In this document: positions 1-12,248 of the stretch, one piece after another | How the letters are laid out: the number at the start of each line of letters is the position of its first letter | Numbering within the stretch: position 1 is the stretch's first letter | Assembly: GCA_011634665.1 (NCBI GenBank) | Contig: WAEK01000001.1 | Coordinates: 1 to 64,000, forward strand | From: Mortierella sp. BCC40632 | Taxonomy: Eukaryota > Mortierellomycota > Mortierellomycetes > Mortierellales > Mortierellaceae | DNA: 64,000 nt | Reading direction: 5' to 3' | The notes under the pieces: generated by a model | Told to the model about the DNA's origin: nothing | Databases searched by the model: none | The model's input: only the letters and a program-made list of their open reading frames with translations | Translations under genes and position numbers: made by a program

Positions 1-1314
1 GAGGATGCGAGCAGTAGCCACGATTCAAGCCAAGAAGCAGAGGGTATTTGTCGTGCTGTTCGATGTAGCCGATTGTAAGCGAATGGCGCGCGCGGCCACG
101 GCGGGTTCTAGAGATGAGAGAGGGTCAGATGGGTCCAGGTCCACTGCCTCAATCGACCTAGGTAGAAGGGTGGTTGGCGTGGTACGGGTAGGTGTGACAG
201 GGTCGGAGTAACTGTCGTCAGATTCTTTGAAAAGTTTACATGCATGAGGAATGTTCGAAGGGGAAGTGTTTTGGTTTTGGAGCTTATTTTTTTAATTCAG
301 AAGAACTACAACTTAACTCTGGAACTAGTACACTCCCCTTGTCCAGAGAACAAGAGGAGGGGGCATCGGCAATCAGGTCCTGGACTAATCCTGATTGCCG
401 GAGACTTTTCCCGACTCTGGGGAGGAGTCCTCATTAACCGATATGTTGTTTAGTCTTGCGGGCCGGGATGGGGGTTTGTTGACGTGGCAATCTCGTTGAT
501 GGTGACCCAACTCACGGCATTTGAAGCAGCCGTTATTGTCTCGCAACCATTGGCGCTCAGAAGGTGAGAGGGGTTTGAGGCCTGTTTTATTCTGACGATT
601 ATTGCCGTTTTGCTTGAGCCTATTATTTTCCTTCCTGAGGGCATTAATCTCGAACCGAAGATTGTCCACTTCCATGGCCATGGGCGATTGGTGCTGGGGC
701 TGGAAGTTGGAAGCAACGACAGAAGGTTGGGTGTTCGTTGTATTCTTACTTTTGGTACCAGCGTGGTCTGGTTGGAAGTTGTAGATTCGGTCGAACTTCT
801 CAGCTGCAGCGAAGAGCTCGTAGACAGAGAGATCCTTGGAGATGAACAAGGCCTCCAGGAGTTGTTGGAGAGCTTTAGGGCAGCCATCGACAAATCTGAT
901 GTGGGCCGTATTCTCGATATCAGCTCTGACTTCGGCGGTTTTAGCTTCGGTCAGTAAGGCAGTAAGAAGTCTTTTTGACTCGGTAACATAGGTCTCGACA
1001 GTAGAAGTCATTCGTAGGTTGAACAACTTGGAGCGGATGGTGCGTGTGAAGTCGGCAGGGATGTACATCTCGGAGAAGTCTTTCTCAAAGTCTATGAAGG
1101 AGGCAGTGTCGCTCAATCCCTGATCCATCGAACCAACATGCCGCGTCCACATCCAAAAGTGAAACTGCGACAATTGTTTGGATGTTCTCGGGGACGGAGG
1201 TGGCGAGGAGGTAGCGTCAACGCTTTTTAACCATGCTTGTGCAGAAAATCCATCGCGACCTCCTTTGAATTTGTCTGGAAGGGGGTACTTTATGTGAAGG
1301 TGTGGTGGGAGCAA
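1..1314 (-). mobile_element. LTR-retrotransposon gag relic, CCHC zinc knuckle
   Basis: An open frame of 309 codons runs from 1314 to 385. It has the layout of a retrotransposon Gag: a helical capsid-like region, a Gln/Asn-rich linker, and near the C-terminus a CX2CX4HX4C knuckle (CFKCRELGHHQRDC) followed by a basic tail. Gag proteins of this type coat the element RNA inside cytoplasmic particles. A pol frame would be expected at lower coordinates. There I see only a short open stretch (about 208 to 25, minus) that cannot be assigned, and no protease or reverse-transcriptase motif, so the element is either cut by the window edge or decayed. I found no LTR pair. The family (Ty3-type most likely) is an inference from the knuckle alone. 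Confidence 0.7.
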
Positions 1315-1599
1315 CGGTAGACATGGTGATAGACAAACGGTCGAATGCGGCGGACAGGGGGTCGAGTAGGGACAGGGGGTCGTTTGGTAGGGGGGTGGGG
1401 GGTGGGAGAGAGCAGGGGACAGGGTTAGGGGCGGTGGACGGGGAAGACAGGGGGGGCGACGGGGAGGTCAACTTGAAAAGTAATGTTCAGGGTGTCAGGG
1501 GTGGAAAAAAATTCCTTTGCTATCATATAACAGGAACGATGGTTGAGAATGAACTGCCGTTTATTAGAGGGTGGTGAGAGGTATTTATATACTGCTGCA

Positions 1600-2115
1600 A
1601 GACTTCTCTGAACAACCCTCCCCTTCTCTGAGCAACCATAGACTTCTCTGAAAAACCAAAAACTTCTCTGAGCAACTATACACTTCTCTGAGCAACCCTC
1701 CCCCTTCTCTGAACAACCCTCCCCTTCTCTGAACAACCCTCCCCCCTTCTCTGAGCAACCATAGACTTCTCTGAACAACCACACACTTCTCTGAACAACC
1801 ACATACTTTCTCTGAGCAACCATAGACTTCTCTGAGCAACCATATACTTCTCTGAAAAACCACATACTTCTCTGAGCAACTATACACTTCTCTGAGCAAC
1901 CCTCCCCTTCTCTGAACAACCCTCCCCCCTTCTCTGAGCAACCATAGACTTCTCTGAACAACCCTCCCCTTCTCTGAGCAACCATAGACTTCTCTGAGCA
2001 ACCATATACTTCTCTGAGCAACCCTCCCCTTCTCTGAACAACCCCCCTTCTCTGAGCAACCATAGACTTCTCTGAGCAACCATAGACTTCTCTGAGCAAC
2101 CATAAACTTCTCTGG
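1600..2115. repeat. 20-bp minisatellite, about 25 units
   Basis: Tandem units of about 20 bp, of the type cttctctgagcaaccatag, alternate with a variant ending in ccctcccc. Some units are 21-24 bp because of extra C residues. As 20 is not a multiple of 3 and the unit has no stop on the minus strand, all three minus frames stay open and encode the same 20-residue motif in rotation (VAQRSLWLLREVYGCSEK type). The three overlapping frames of 67-273 codons here are a by-product of the repeat. It lies just upstream, on the minus strand, of the gag relic. Confidence 0.9.
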
Positions 2116-2994
2116 TACTTCACTGGCATAGTCTTTGAGACAAAGCAAAGTTTTGTGGTGGACGGTAGTTTAGAGTGACCCATGTTCACCTTGGGTTTGT
2201 TGAGAATCGGGGCCTCGCAAATCATGAACAGAAACGAGAGTGGCAAACGAGCAAGGTGTAGGAGCAGAGATCAAACTTTTTTTAGCGGACGCGTCTAATC
2301 TGACTCTAGCACTAAGTGAGAGCAGTTTTTCAACGGGCTTTCTCGTACCAACCCGGGAACCGCATGTGTTGGGCAAGAGTCAGGTGAAGCACCACAACCA
2401 TGCAGCTTAGCATCTAACAAATACTAAAGAAATATCTGAGTTTTCGCGTCACCTGATAGAAAATCCCCCTTTTCCTTTTCTGGTTTGCTCTGCTGTTACC
2501 TGTCCCCCTTCTTTGCTACCTGTTCTGCTGTCTGCTACAACATGCCCTTCTTTATTCGGCCGTAGGTGTCCTGCGTGTAATGTGCTACGTGCGTGCTACG
2601 AGAAGGCATACGATCGGAGTGCTATGAGAAGGCGCTATGAGAAGGCGCTATGAGAAGGCATAAGATCGGAGTGCTGTGAGAAGGTATAAGATCGGAGCAC
2701 CGGTCATTGGCCATTAACCGGAATAAGAAACTTTCTTCTATTCTTTTCCATCCTGAAGGGTACTTTTAGCAAACCTTGCAATTGCAATGTGAATAGTGGT
2801 GGTGGTGGTGGTGACTGAACATTTGTAATAGCGGCTGCAATCGTAATCATTTTCTCACTCCATGTGGGGTAGACCTTTTTAATCTTTATACATCCCAAAA
2901 AGGTATCGCAGACCCGAGAGGGGCTCCTTTCACCGAGTAGTCGGGTTCTCTCAGACATCTCTAATCGATTACTCAGAACCAACTTTAGGATCCC
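2116..2994. other. No gene seen; short tandem repeat at 2595-2700
   Basis: No convincing coding frame. At 2595-2700 a motif of about 13 bp (gctatgagaaggc) and a longer form with aagatcggagtgctgtgag are repeated several times. A (GGT)n run lies at about 2799-2813. Confidence 0.5.
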
Positions 2995-3552
2995 ATGCCC
3001 TCGCTTCGCACTGTTTCTCTATGCGTCGGCATGCTTTCTCGACCATGTACAGTAGTAGGACATGACAGGTACAGTGTCTTTCATGGAATTGATATCAATG
3101 ACCCTCAGGCAAGAAAGCAGGCAGTAGAGGCGTTTGCTCGGGCACTGGTGTGGTGGTACGACTCTAGCAGGGCGAACGATCAAGGCCGATTCAAAGCCAT
3201 TAGCGACTGCCACTCGGACCAGGACGACCAGCGACACTCACTAAGCCGAAACATGAAGAACCTGAGATGGAACTTCAAGAGTGCCATGAAGAAAAAAGAG
3301 GAGCTAGCAATCAAGGTACTGGGGTGAAGGCGATTCAAGAAAAGTACCTAATCCAATTGGTGAAACACAGACTCAAAAGGGCACATGTTGAGACACCTGG
3401 TCACCTCTTCCTATTGACCTTTTTGGCAGCAGTCTTTCTCCTCACTCCTTCCCATTGCAACAAGCAACTTGAGACATTGGTGGCCCCTAATGGGTCGATG
3501 CAAAGTTAATCAATAAACACTTGGTGTTTGAAAAAAAAAAAAAAAAAAAAAA
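2995..3552 (+). other. Unrecognised 110-codon frame ending in a polyA-tailed segment
   Basis: A frame of 110 codons (2995-3327) has no family I recognise. About 185 bp after its stop comes AATAAA at 3512-3517, then 22 A residues at 3531-3552. A polyadenylation signal followed at the right distance by an encoded A-tract looks like the 3' end of a reverse-transcribed mRNA or of a polyA retroelement. I found no flanking duplication and no intact protein, so this is probably a retroposed fragment. The name and function remain unknown. Confidence 0.35.
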
Positions 3553-4567
3553 GTAGGTTTCTGAAAAACGGTGTCCATCCCTATTCCCTCTCTCTCTCTC
3601 TCTCTCTTCATTTCATCCACTTTGGTCGGACAGACCCAAAAAAAAAAAAAAAAAAAAAAAAAAAAGGACTATTTCAGAAAAGAGGACTATTTAGAAAAAG
3701 TAGTATTTGAAAAAAGGACTATATCGAAAAAGTAGGATTTGAAAAAAGGACTATTTCGAAAAAGTAGGATTTGAAAAAAGGACTATTTAGAAAAAGTAGT
3801 ATTTGAAAAAAGGACTATTTAGAAAAAGGACTATTTCGAGGAAAAGTAGGATTTGAAAAAAAGGACTATTTCGAGGAAAAGTAGGATTTGAAAAAAGGAC
3901 CATTTAGAAAAGAGGTCAATTTGAGAAATATTCAATTCAGCAAGGGCAGGAGTTTGAATACAAGTGCTTGGTCCTGCGTGCCACAGCTATGCAAAATAGA
4001 GCTACTACGTAACGAACAGCTTAAGTCTGAGGAATGTGTGTTCAAAAGCTCTCTCTCTCTCTCTCCTCTTCTCTTTCTCTCTCTCCATACAGTTCATGAT
4101 TATGTCAGTTTGAAGACCGTGCACTGCGCATGGTCCCCCTGAAGCGTGAGGAAAAAAGAATGATTCATATTTTCCCAGCGCCATTCTGGCACCGACAAAT
4201 TAAAAGTGAGAAGATGCAAAGTGCAGCGCACTAGAGGATTCAACAATGAGAGAAGAGAGAGAAGAGAGCTCTGCTTGAACTTGACCTTTTTCTTTCCTTG
4301 CACACACACACTCCACACTCCACAATCCACAATCCACAATCCACAATCCACACTACACACACTACACACTATACACATACACTACTACACACATACACGC
4401 TCTCTCTTCCTCTTTTTATCATGGTAGGGCAAAGAATAAAGAAAGCACAAAAAAGGACCCCCAACAGTTCAACTTGACACCTTGCTAAATATTTACTACA
4501 TCGTTTTGCTCTTTAGGAGTCAACACTGAATTATTCTTTTGCAAAGAGAGATCACAGCGCAGGACTC
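3553..4567. repeat. Repeat cluster: A28 tract, 32-bp tandem array, CT and CCACA arrays
   Basis: A run of 28 A (3638-3665) leads into about seven imperfect copies of a unit of roughly 32 bp (ggactatttcgaaaaagtag followed by gatttgaaaaaa) at 3666-3910. A (CT)n stretch lies at about 4050-4086. Repeats built on tccacaa and ctacacaca lie at 4300-4400. No gene is visible between 3911 and 4567. Confidence 0.7.
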
Positions 4568-7500
4568 TTGAGAGTCTGGAGGAGCATGCTAGAGAGGCAT
4601 GACCCTGCTCTTGCACCCAGACTGGAGAGTACTCTGTCCCTTGACCACTGTCAATTGGAAAACAGGGCAAGTACGATGGAGACACTCTGCCGACAGGGCA
4701 TCGTCGTCGACATGGCTCCACTTGAAACATCTCGGGTACCAGCGACAACATCGATCGTGCAAAGTCTTCTCAATAACACTGCATCTCGAAACCCTCTATT
4801 CACTCTTACCATTGGAGACACATCAGTTGACATCCCACCCCACAGCAACCTGCATTTCCGACTATTGTCATCAGAGCTACACGTTGACATTTTTGTCTTC
4901 TCCACCCGAAAAAAGACAAAGGTCTTCAGGAGCGAAGACTCGACAATGTCAATCGGTATTCTTCAACACGTTGACTCCTACCTTGGGACGAGGGAGTGTT
5001 TGGCATTGGTGCCATCCAAGAACTACTCGGTCCAACAACATACCCCAGGAGAACCTCCAGCCCAGCCATACCATAGCCGCTACTCCCCGGCGGTCTACCG
5101 CACAGGCCCAAGAACCTATAGCGGTTTTAAAAACGGAAGTTAGACGATCCTGCGGACGCTGATATCCAGGAAGCCTTCAAAAAGCAAGGTAAATGTTTAA
5201 ACATGTACTTTTCAAGTACTCGATAGCAGAAATAGCCTCATAAAGCATGGTGTATCTAATGGCTTCTCCACTTGATACTGTGCAGGCATGACTACATAGC
5301 AAACCGCATTAAAGGAAGCATCTTAAAAGGGCAAAGACAAAGGGGAAGCCTACCAGTCTCTTATTGCAACAAAGAGACTTCCTCTATGCATCAAAAGTCC
5401 GCCTTCGATACCATAAGAGCCTCCAACGTGGCCGCCCGAGATCTTTCTAGGACTACTATGGACAAAAATTGGGGAAGGACGGCACCGTCAACCAATGGAA
5501 CAGCTACCTCGAAGCAAACTTTCAGTCACTATGGGAGGCAGAAGAAGAGGCCAAGACCAAAAGCTGTCTCTAAAGGGAAGGGTCGCGCCGACTCGAACGA
5601 TAAAGTCGATGCGGCAGCTAGAACAAGTGGAGGAGGAGGAAGAGGTAGTAGTAGTAGGAGAGGAAGCGGAAGAAACGGTGATGGCGATGATGGTGGCAGC
5701 GATGGTGATTACGAGATGGAGGAAGAGACTGGACCCGATCAGAGACAGCTCCGATCCTGCACAGCCACACACTTCAGCAAGTTCTTCGGCCTGATCTTTT
5801 GTACAGAGGACAAAGAGAGAATCCGAATTCTCCTAGAGAAAAGTCAAGAGGCTATGACGGTGGTTTGTGAGGAAATCTCGGTGCTGGCTACGAAGGCGGT
5901 TCATGAGGTAATGGCTCTGCATTTTTATTTTATTTTATTTTATTATTTTTTTTCTATTACTGACAAATGAATATCACCTCTTTTTTTCTTTTTTTTAGCT
6001 CGCATCAGGGACTCACTACATCAATCCATCTACCAAGATGGCCTTTGACATCCAGTCGGTCTTTCCGGCAGGATTCGAGTTTCGGGACAAGACTGTCCTG
6101 TCCTTGCTCCCAGTTGCGGCCCTTCCTGACCTTTTGCCAGAGCACCTGGAAGCCGAGAGAAAGAGCGACACGACAACTCTAATGTCGTATAGCTTTTTCT
6201 CCTGTTCATGTATTCTTGGTTCTTCGGAGCTCAAGGAGTTAACGCAGCGAACAAAGCCAGGCGACAGGTCTGGAGCAGTGTGGTCGGTAACCTCGTATCG
6301 GGCAAAAGCAAGTTTTCAGTAGATGTTGGAGGCCGTTCAAGTACTGTTAGTGAGCACTTGAAGCAAATGGCTACAAACATCGAGAACCTTTGGGGAGGCC
6401 AGATGTATGACAAGCTTCTCGATCACACTCTCTTGCTTCTATTGCGGCTCCATCTGGCTCCAGAGAGAGAGCGAAAGCAGAGAGAGAAAAACTCAAGTCG
6501 TCAGGCCACGAGAAAGAAAAGTCATCCCAAGAATGCAACTGTAGGCAAGAGTAGATGGAAACGGACAATCCTGGTGCTCTGCGATGATCTCAACCGTGCT
6601 CTTGACAAAGACCCAACCGGAGATGGGCAACGGATTCAATCGGTCCTGCACAGGATTGAATACATCCTGGCTCACAAGTACACAGCCCAAACCGCTGGGG
6701 CGGAATGTTTTTGAACCACTGGATGTCCGACTCGAACATCTGGATACGGACAATTTCGGAGGGGTCAATTTTGATGACTGGGATTTTAGCCAACTGGAGG
6801 GTGACCCTGTCAAAGAGCCGACAGTCGAGGCGGGCGGTGAATCCAGTATTCAAGCCCTAAGGAGAGCCGTCGAAGACCTGAATACGGACGACCTTGAAGG
6901 GATTGATTTTGACGATTGGGACATTAAAGAACCGGAGGAAGATTTTGTCAAAAGAGCCGGTGGTTGAGGTGAACAACAAGGACAATGGTGTGACCCAAAA
7001 GGAGAACTGTGTCAAAGATCAGGACTCTGACAATCTCGAAGGGTCTGATTTCGACGACTGGGATCTCGATGAGATGGAGGAAGAACTAGAAAACGAATTA
7101 GGGGATTCTCTCGCTAAAGAGCCAACAAGAGCGATCATATTGTCTTTGAGGAGACTTCTTCGTATGCTCCTAGAGTCACCCCGAATCGAGAAGGAAATCG
7201 ACAACAACTGGGTCAGAAAGTCAGCACACGGCGGAATGGATATCACCGAGGAGCAATGCAGTGTTGTAGCCAAGCTGGCTGGCCAACGCACTTCGACCCT
7301 ATGTTGCAAAACGTCGAGTTAGCCGAGAGACGAGACCCCAAGGTGGAACGGGGGCGCCCTTGGCCCACGCTACTTTGCTTGCACCTATGGCCATCATTGC
7401 CAACGCAATTCAAAGAGCGGCTGGGTATCCTCAGCACACTCGGCTTTTTTGTCACCAGAGATATCACCTTCTTCCAGTCATGCATTGATTCTTGGAGCGA

Positions 7501-9736
7501 AGGGGTTATACGAGGTGTTGTGTGCCAAGACGCCAGGCCACTTTGATATCAAGAACTCTGAAGGCACTCCTCTAATAGCCGGAGAAAGAGTCCCACATCA
7601 CAAGGACGCAGTCTTTGGGGCATTCTTCGACTTGGAGAAAGTTCAAAGGCTGTGTCGCAAGCATGGCCTCAGATTTGCGGACAGAATGATGTTCGTCGAT
7701 AGGTACACAGTCCGGATTTTGGGTGAAGTGATTCCACAGGGAGCCGAGCGTGGAGGTCGCCCGTTGTTCAGCCACTACGAGAGGCGGGTCAAGGCCAAGG
7801 TCAGGACTGATACTATGGACTGGACCAAAGAGATAGAGTATCAAAAGATGGAAGTGGAAACAATTGCTGAAGAGATCAAGAGAGTAGAGAGCAATATCAA
7901 AGACCTTGAGAGTAGAATCAAGCGAGGCCGAAAGGAACTCAAGGTGCTCGAGACGGATCAAAGCCTGACAGCCAAGAACCACCGCACAGCAGTCAGAAAA
8001 GAGAATGAGAAGGCAAACAAGGAAGGCATCGGGGGCGTAGACACGAATGAGGGCAATATTCAGAGTGTAGAGGACGGAAGAGGGAGTGAGCAAAAAAAGA
8101 CATATCGCGTTCTTCAAGAAGCAAGGAGAAAGGTGCGAGCTCTTCGAGCAACTGTACAGCCACAGGAGAGTCAGTTGCGACGCCTGCGGAAAGAGAAGAG
8201 TTACTGGAATGGGCTCCGCAGGGTAGTTACAGCAAAGACCCCAAAGAGCAAGGATGGCTCAAAGGCGGTGGAGTACACCACACCTACTGTGAAGGATTTT
8301 ACAGTCGAGGATTCAACGAGGCGGCTCGATATTTCCAAGTTGCCAGAGGACAGAATTGTCTTTGCAGGGACAGATCCAGGGATTCGAACGATGAGTGTAA
8401 CATGTGCACAGACCCTGGGTGAGATCAAGACGCATATCAACCGATATGCTGTACTTTTTATGGTAAGTTGAATGGGCAAGATGTAAGGAATAATGTCGGT
8501 CATCTGTCAAGCTCAGCGCATCTAATAGCTTTTTTTTTTAATGATGAATAGGCACAGAAGAGGATGCGGAGGGAAACCTTTGGGAGCTCTAATCCTGAGC
8601 CATGGCCACCACCTCCGGATGAGGAGTCATCAGGAGAGGCAACTGCCTCTAGAGAACAATGGACACCCCAGAGTCGTCCATTCAAGATCACGGCACCTCA
8701 GCTCAATGAAGCTTCAGGGATGCGACGGGTAGCCAAGAGGCGAGAGATGCGACTTAAGAGACCGGAGAATAGTGATGTACGCGAAGCACTGGAGAAGCTC
8801 TCAGACAAGGAACAAGTTTTGAAGACAGCACAGACGATGGAGGAGATTGACAGGGCGCATGAGCTGCATCGAGAGTCACGCAAAAGCATTGAAGGGATTT
8901 GAGAAATCCAAGGCAAGGTTGAAGGATCTGCACAACCAGCGACTTTCGCACAAGAAGGGTGTGGGGGAAGGTGGCGGCAGCAGAGAGGGAGTATGTGAAG
9001 AATCACGCATTGGAAACGTTTGGGTCAGAGAGCCCATCAGGTACAGTTGAGCAGAACAAAATCCTTTTTTTTTTTTTTTTTTTTTTATTTTTACTGAGTC
9101 TTCTTCTTTTAATGTTCTAGAGGTATCCCCGTCAGATGGATGGTGTGGTGGTTGCCAACGGCACCATATAGCGTGTACCTGGGGTAACTACCAGCACCTG
9201 GCTCGGTGTCGCAAGAATGGTCCATCACTCATCCCAGTGATGCTGGTGGGGTCGGGAGGAACGGGAGTAGGAAGCAGAATTGGAGGGCACGCTAGACGGG
9301 GAGGAGGAAAGATGAGAGAGCAGCATATGCGGTACGGAGTGGTTGGACTTACTGATGAATTCAGGACGAGCCAGACGTGTGCCGAGTGTTTTGGTCAATT
9401 GAGGAAGGCACGGTCGCGTCGGATTGTGGATGGCAAGGAGAAGATGGTTCAGGTGAATGGAGCAATGGAGTGTACGAACAGCCAGTGCGGGTCAGTCCAG
9501 CGAGGACGCATACGATCAAGTCCCGGGATGTGAACGCAGCCGTTTGTATTGCGATAGCAGGAGGGTCGACTCTACTCTCACTGGAGAGACATACACTGGA
9601 GCCATTTACAAGGACAATCCGTCCCACCAAACATACCTGTTCATATTCACAGGAGATAGCTCAACTTACTATGCCTCCAACATCAGTTAGAGATGCAATG
9701 GGGGATCCCTGCGGTACGCAGGGCAAACTAGGCTAG
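4568..9736 (+). pseudogene. Fanzor (eukaryotic TnpB-like RNA-guided nuclease), decayed
   Basis: The C-terminal half carries the published Fanzor/TnpB signature in order: RuvC-I FAGTDPGIR (catalytic D codon 8373-8375); about 275 residues later DEFRTS followed by a C4 zinc finger (Cys codons 9378, 9387, 9471, 9486); then RuvC-III SRDVNAAVCIAIAG (D codon 9527). A coiled, charged region precedes RuvC-I (about 7820-8200). Upstream is a segment with WFFGAQGVNAANKARRQVW (about 6214-6270) and three acidic repeats. Likely introns are 5909-5998, 8463-8551 and 9041-9120. The reading frame is broken near 6200, 6710, 6960, 7300, 7480, 8890, 8950 and 9500, so this copy cannot encode a full protein as read. 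Fanzors are RNA-guided endonucleases of eukaryotic transposons. The 5' end is uncertain: coding-like sequence starts near 5272, and 4568-5190 is only tentatively part of the gene. Confidence 0.8.
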
Positions 9737-9786
9737 TAAAAGGAACACCAGTATCCAGTATCTAAGTTGTATCCATCTACGTTTAG

Positions 9787-12212
9787 GTCACGGAAGACGA
9801 TGTCGTAAAGCACTTTTGGAAGGAGAAAGGGAACAATCCGAAGGTCATTAATTTGGACAAGAAGTTCAAGAAGTATCTCAAGGACTTAGGAAAGTCAGCC
9901 AATACAGTTCTTTGCGAGGGCCAGAAAGAAGCAAAGTATCCAAAAAGCAGAGAGCTGAGCCCTATAACTGACGAGAGTGATTACACGGATGTGGATAGGG
10001 ATTCAGACGACTACATTGATCATTACAACAACTTGGCCAGCTCCGATGACAACTTCGACTATGAGAGTTTGGAAGAAATCATTGTAGACACGAAAAGCTT
10101 TGCTACTGGCAGTAGGGAGCTTAACGAGAGCGAAAAGGAGCCAAGTGTCGAAGAGCTGGAAAAGACTAGAGGCCCAGACGAGGGTATCCGAACAATTGGC
10201 AAGAAAAAGTCCGACGGCGATAGATCGAACAGCCCTGATTGTCCTGAGAGTTGTACCCTCATCTTCAAGCAGCAGCGAGAGTGACAATAGTTCCACAAAG
10301 AACGAAAGTGATGAGGACGACGCTGTTTTCTCTCTGCCCCAATGAGTCGGATACATCAGAAGATCTAGAAGGCCTCAGAGGCGAGGCCTCATCTGCAAGT
10401 GGTCATGACAACAGGGACAACACGGAGTGTCAGAGCTATGGTGCGTGCGCTATTGAATCTAGCAGTTGTTGCACTTGGAGACTAGCCTACGAGTTGTGCT
10501 AAATTTGTACGCTTTCCTTTTCTAGGGAGAGCACGTGGATGCTGTTGGATGGAGCCCCGCAGTCGATGATCAATTCTCGGATTTCGAGGAGGCCAAGTCC
10601 ATGATGCTCGACTATGCCTGCCGCAATGGTTTCCGAACGAGGGCCAACTCTTCTTCGAAAAATGCTACTTATCCGACTGGTAAGTGAGTTGTTGTCAACT
10701 TTGTGTTATGTCGATATCAAAGAGGGCGTTGGCACAACGGGAGACTTAGGAGCCTTTTTTTTTTTTTTTTTTTTTTTTTTTCACCAAGGGTTAATCGTTT
10801 GCACTCGCCAGGGCACACACACCTCAAAAAAAAGGTTTTGGATCCATCCAAGCAGCGGCCAGGAAGTATTTCAGTCCGCTGTGGCTGCAAATACGCTGTA
10901 TACCTTAACAGCCCAAAGTCTATCAAGCCACGATGGCGTATTTCCAGCATCTCTGTTTTGCACAACCACGCCCTTGGAAAACCTCGTCCAGAATTTGAGC
11001 CTCTTACAGAGTATGACCTCAATTTAATCAGACAGGCTGCAGAAATGGGTTGGGGAACTGGTAAAACGATAGAGATGCTTCAGATAACCCGAAGCGCCTC
11101 TTTTACGAAATCCAAGTACTTGTTCGACCAGAAAAAAAAATAGCCAACTATATCTCGAAACAACGTGCATCGTCTAACACCATTTCTGATGCTGCCCAGT
11201 TGTTCAACTTGCTTGGAGAAATCCCAGGCCAATGGCTCTCCAGGAACAGGATTGTGGCCGGTCGTCTCCAGGCTGTCTTTTGGATGTGCCCGGCGCAACA
11301 GGATTTATACAGGAGGTATCATGACGTTGTCGTCCACGACACAACTGCATCCACCAATCGATTCGGTATGCCGCTCCATTGCTTCGTTGTAGTTGACAAC
11401 AATTTTCGGACAAGACTGGTAGCCTGTGCCCTTACCTCTGGCGAAGAGACCTCAGATTACGAATGGGTCCTTTCGCAACTGCTAGAGCTGAATGAAAATA
11501 AGCCCCCAAGACCCTCATGCTGGATAAAGATCCAGCAATGAACATTGTCAGTACAACCTTTCTCCCTGATACAACTATAGTCAATTGCCGGTGGCACGCA
11601 AACAAGAACATTAGGCTACGCCCTTTTCAAAGCCCTTGGGAAAGATTGGGATGAATTCTCACTCCGCTTTCAAGATGTCACCCGCTCTTTGATTTCCAGA
11701 GAATTCGAGGCCAAGTGGCAGAAGCTGTGCGAGAAATATCAACAAAACCCCATCGTCCTCAACTATCTTGATCGTTTGTATTCGAACCGTTTTCGATGGG
11801 CTTGGCCATGGGTGCGCACTCAGTTCACAGCTGGGATGCAATCCACTCAACGAGTAGAGAAGTCGCACCATCTTCTTAAAATGCTGAATCTCAATGGTGG
11901 TTCCTCTTTAACAAGGGTCCTTAAAGCTACAGGGGTGAAGATAGAGAAGGAACTTTTGAGGCAAAATTCAATAGCTGTCCTGAAGGTGAGGCAGCCAGAA
12001 GAGAGGCAAGTTCCAGGACTTTAGAGCCGACCATGTCAGAAAAGGCGTTCAAGCAAGTACTACAATCCAATGAGGATCTTTTTGGGTTCGTTTGCTAAGG
12101 CCAAAATGAGGCGGGAGATGGACTCATCATTTGGGTTTTCTGCGCGTCTCAAGAGTCTACAGGAGCTCTTGGAGCTCTACCCCCAGACAGTGACTCGGCA
12201 AGTATCCTATCC

Positions 12213-12248
<36 letters not shown>

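Noticed and set aside
1600..2115. CRISPR-like array
   Set aside because: Units are contiguous 20-mers without spacers, and the setting is a eukaryotic genome.
1425..2246. A 273-codon frame and two shorter ones across the minisatellite
   Set aside because: The repeat unit keeps every minus frame open, so length alone has no meaning. There is no conserved domain and no non-repeat coding part.
1..2400. LTR pair for the gag relic
   Set aside because: No direct repeat with TG...CA ends is visible within the window. The left LTR, if any, lies outside.
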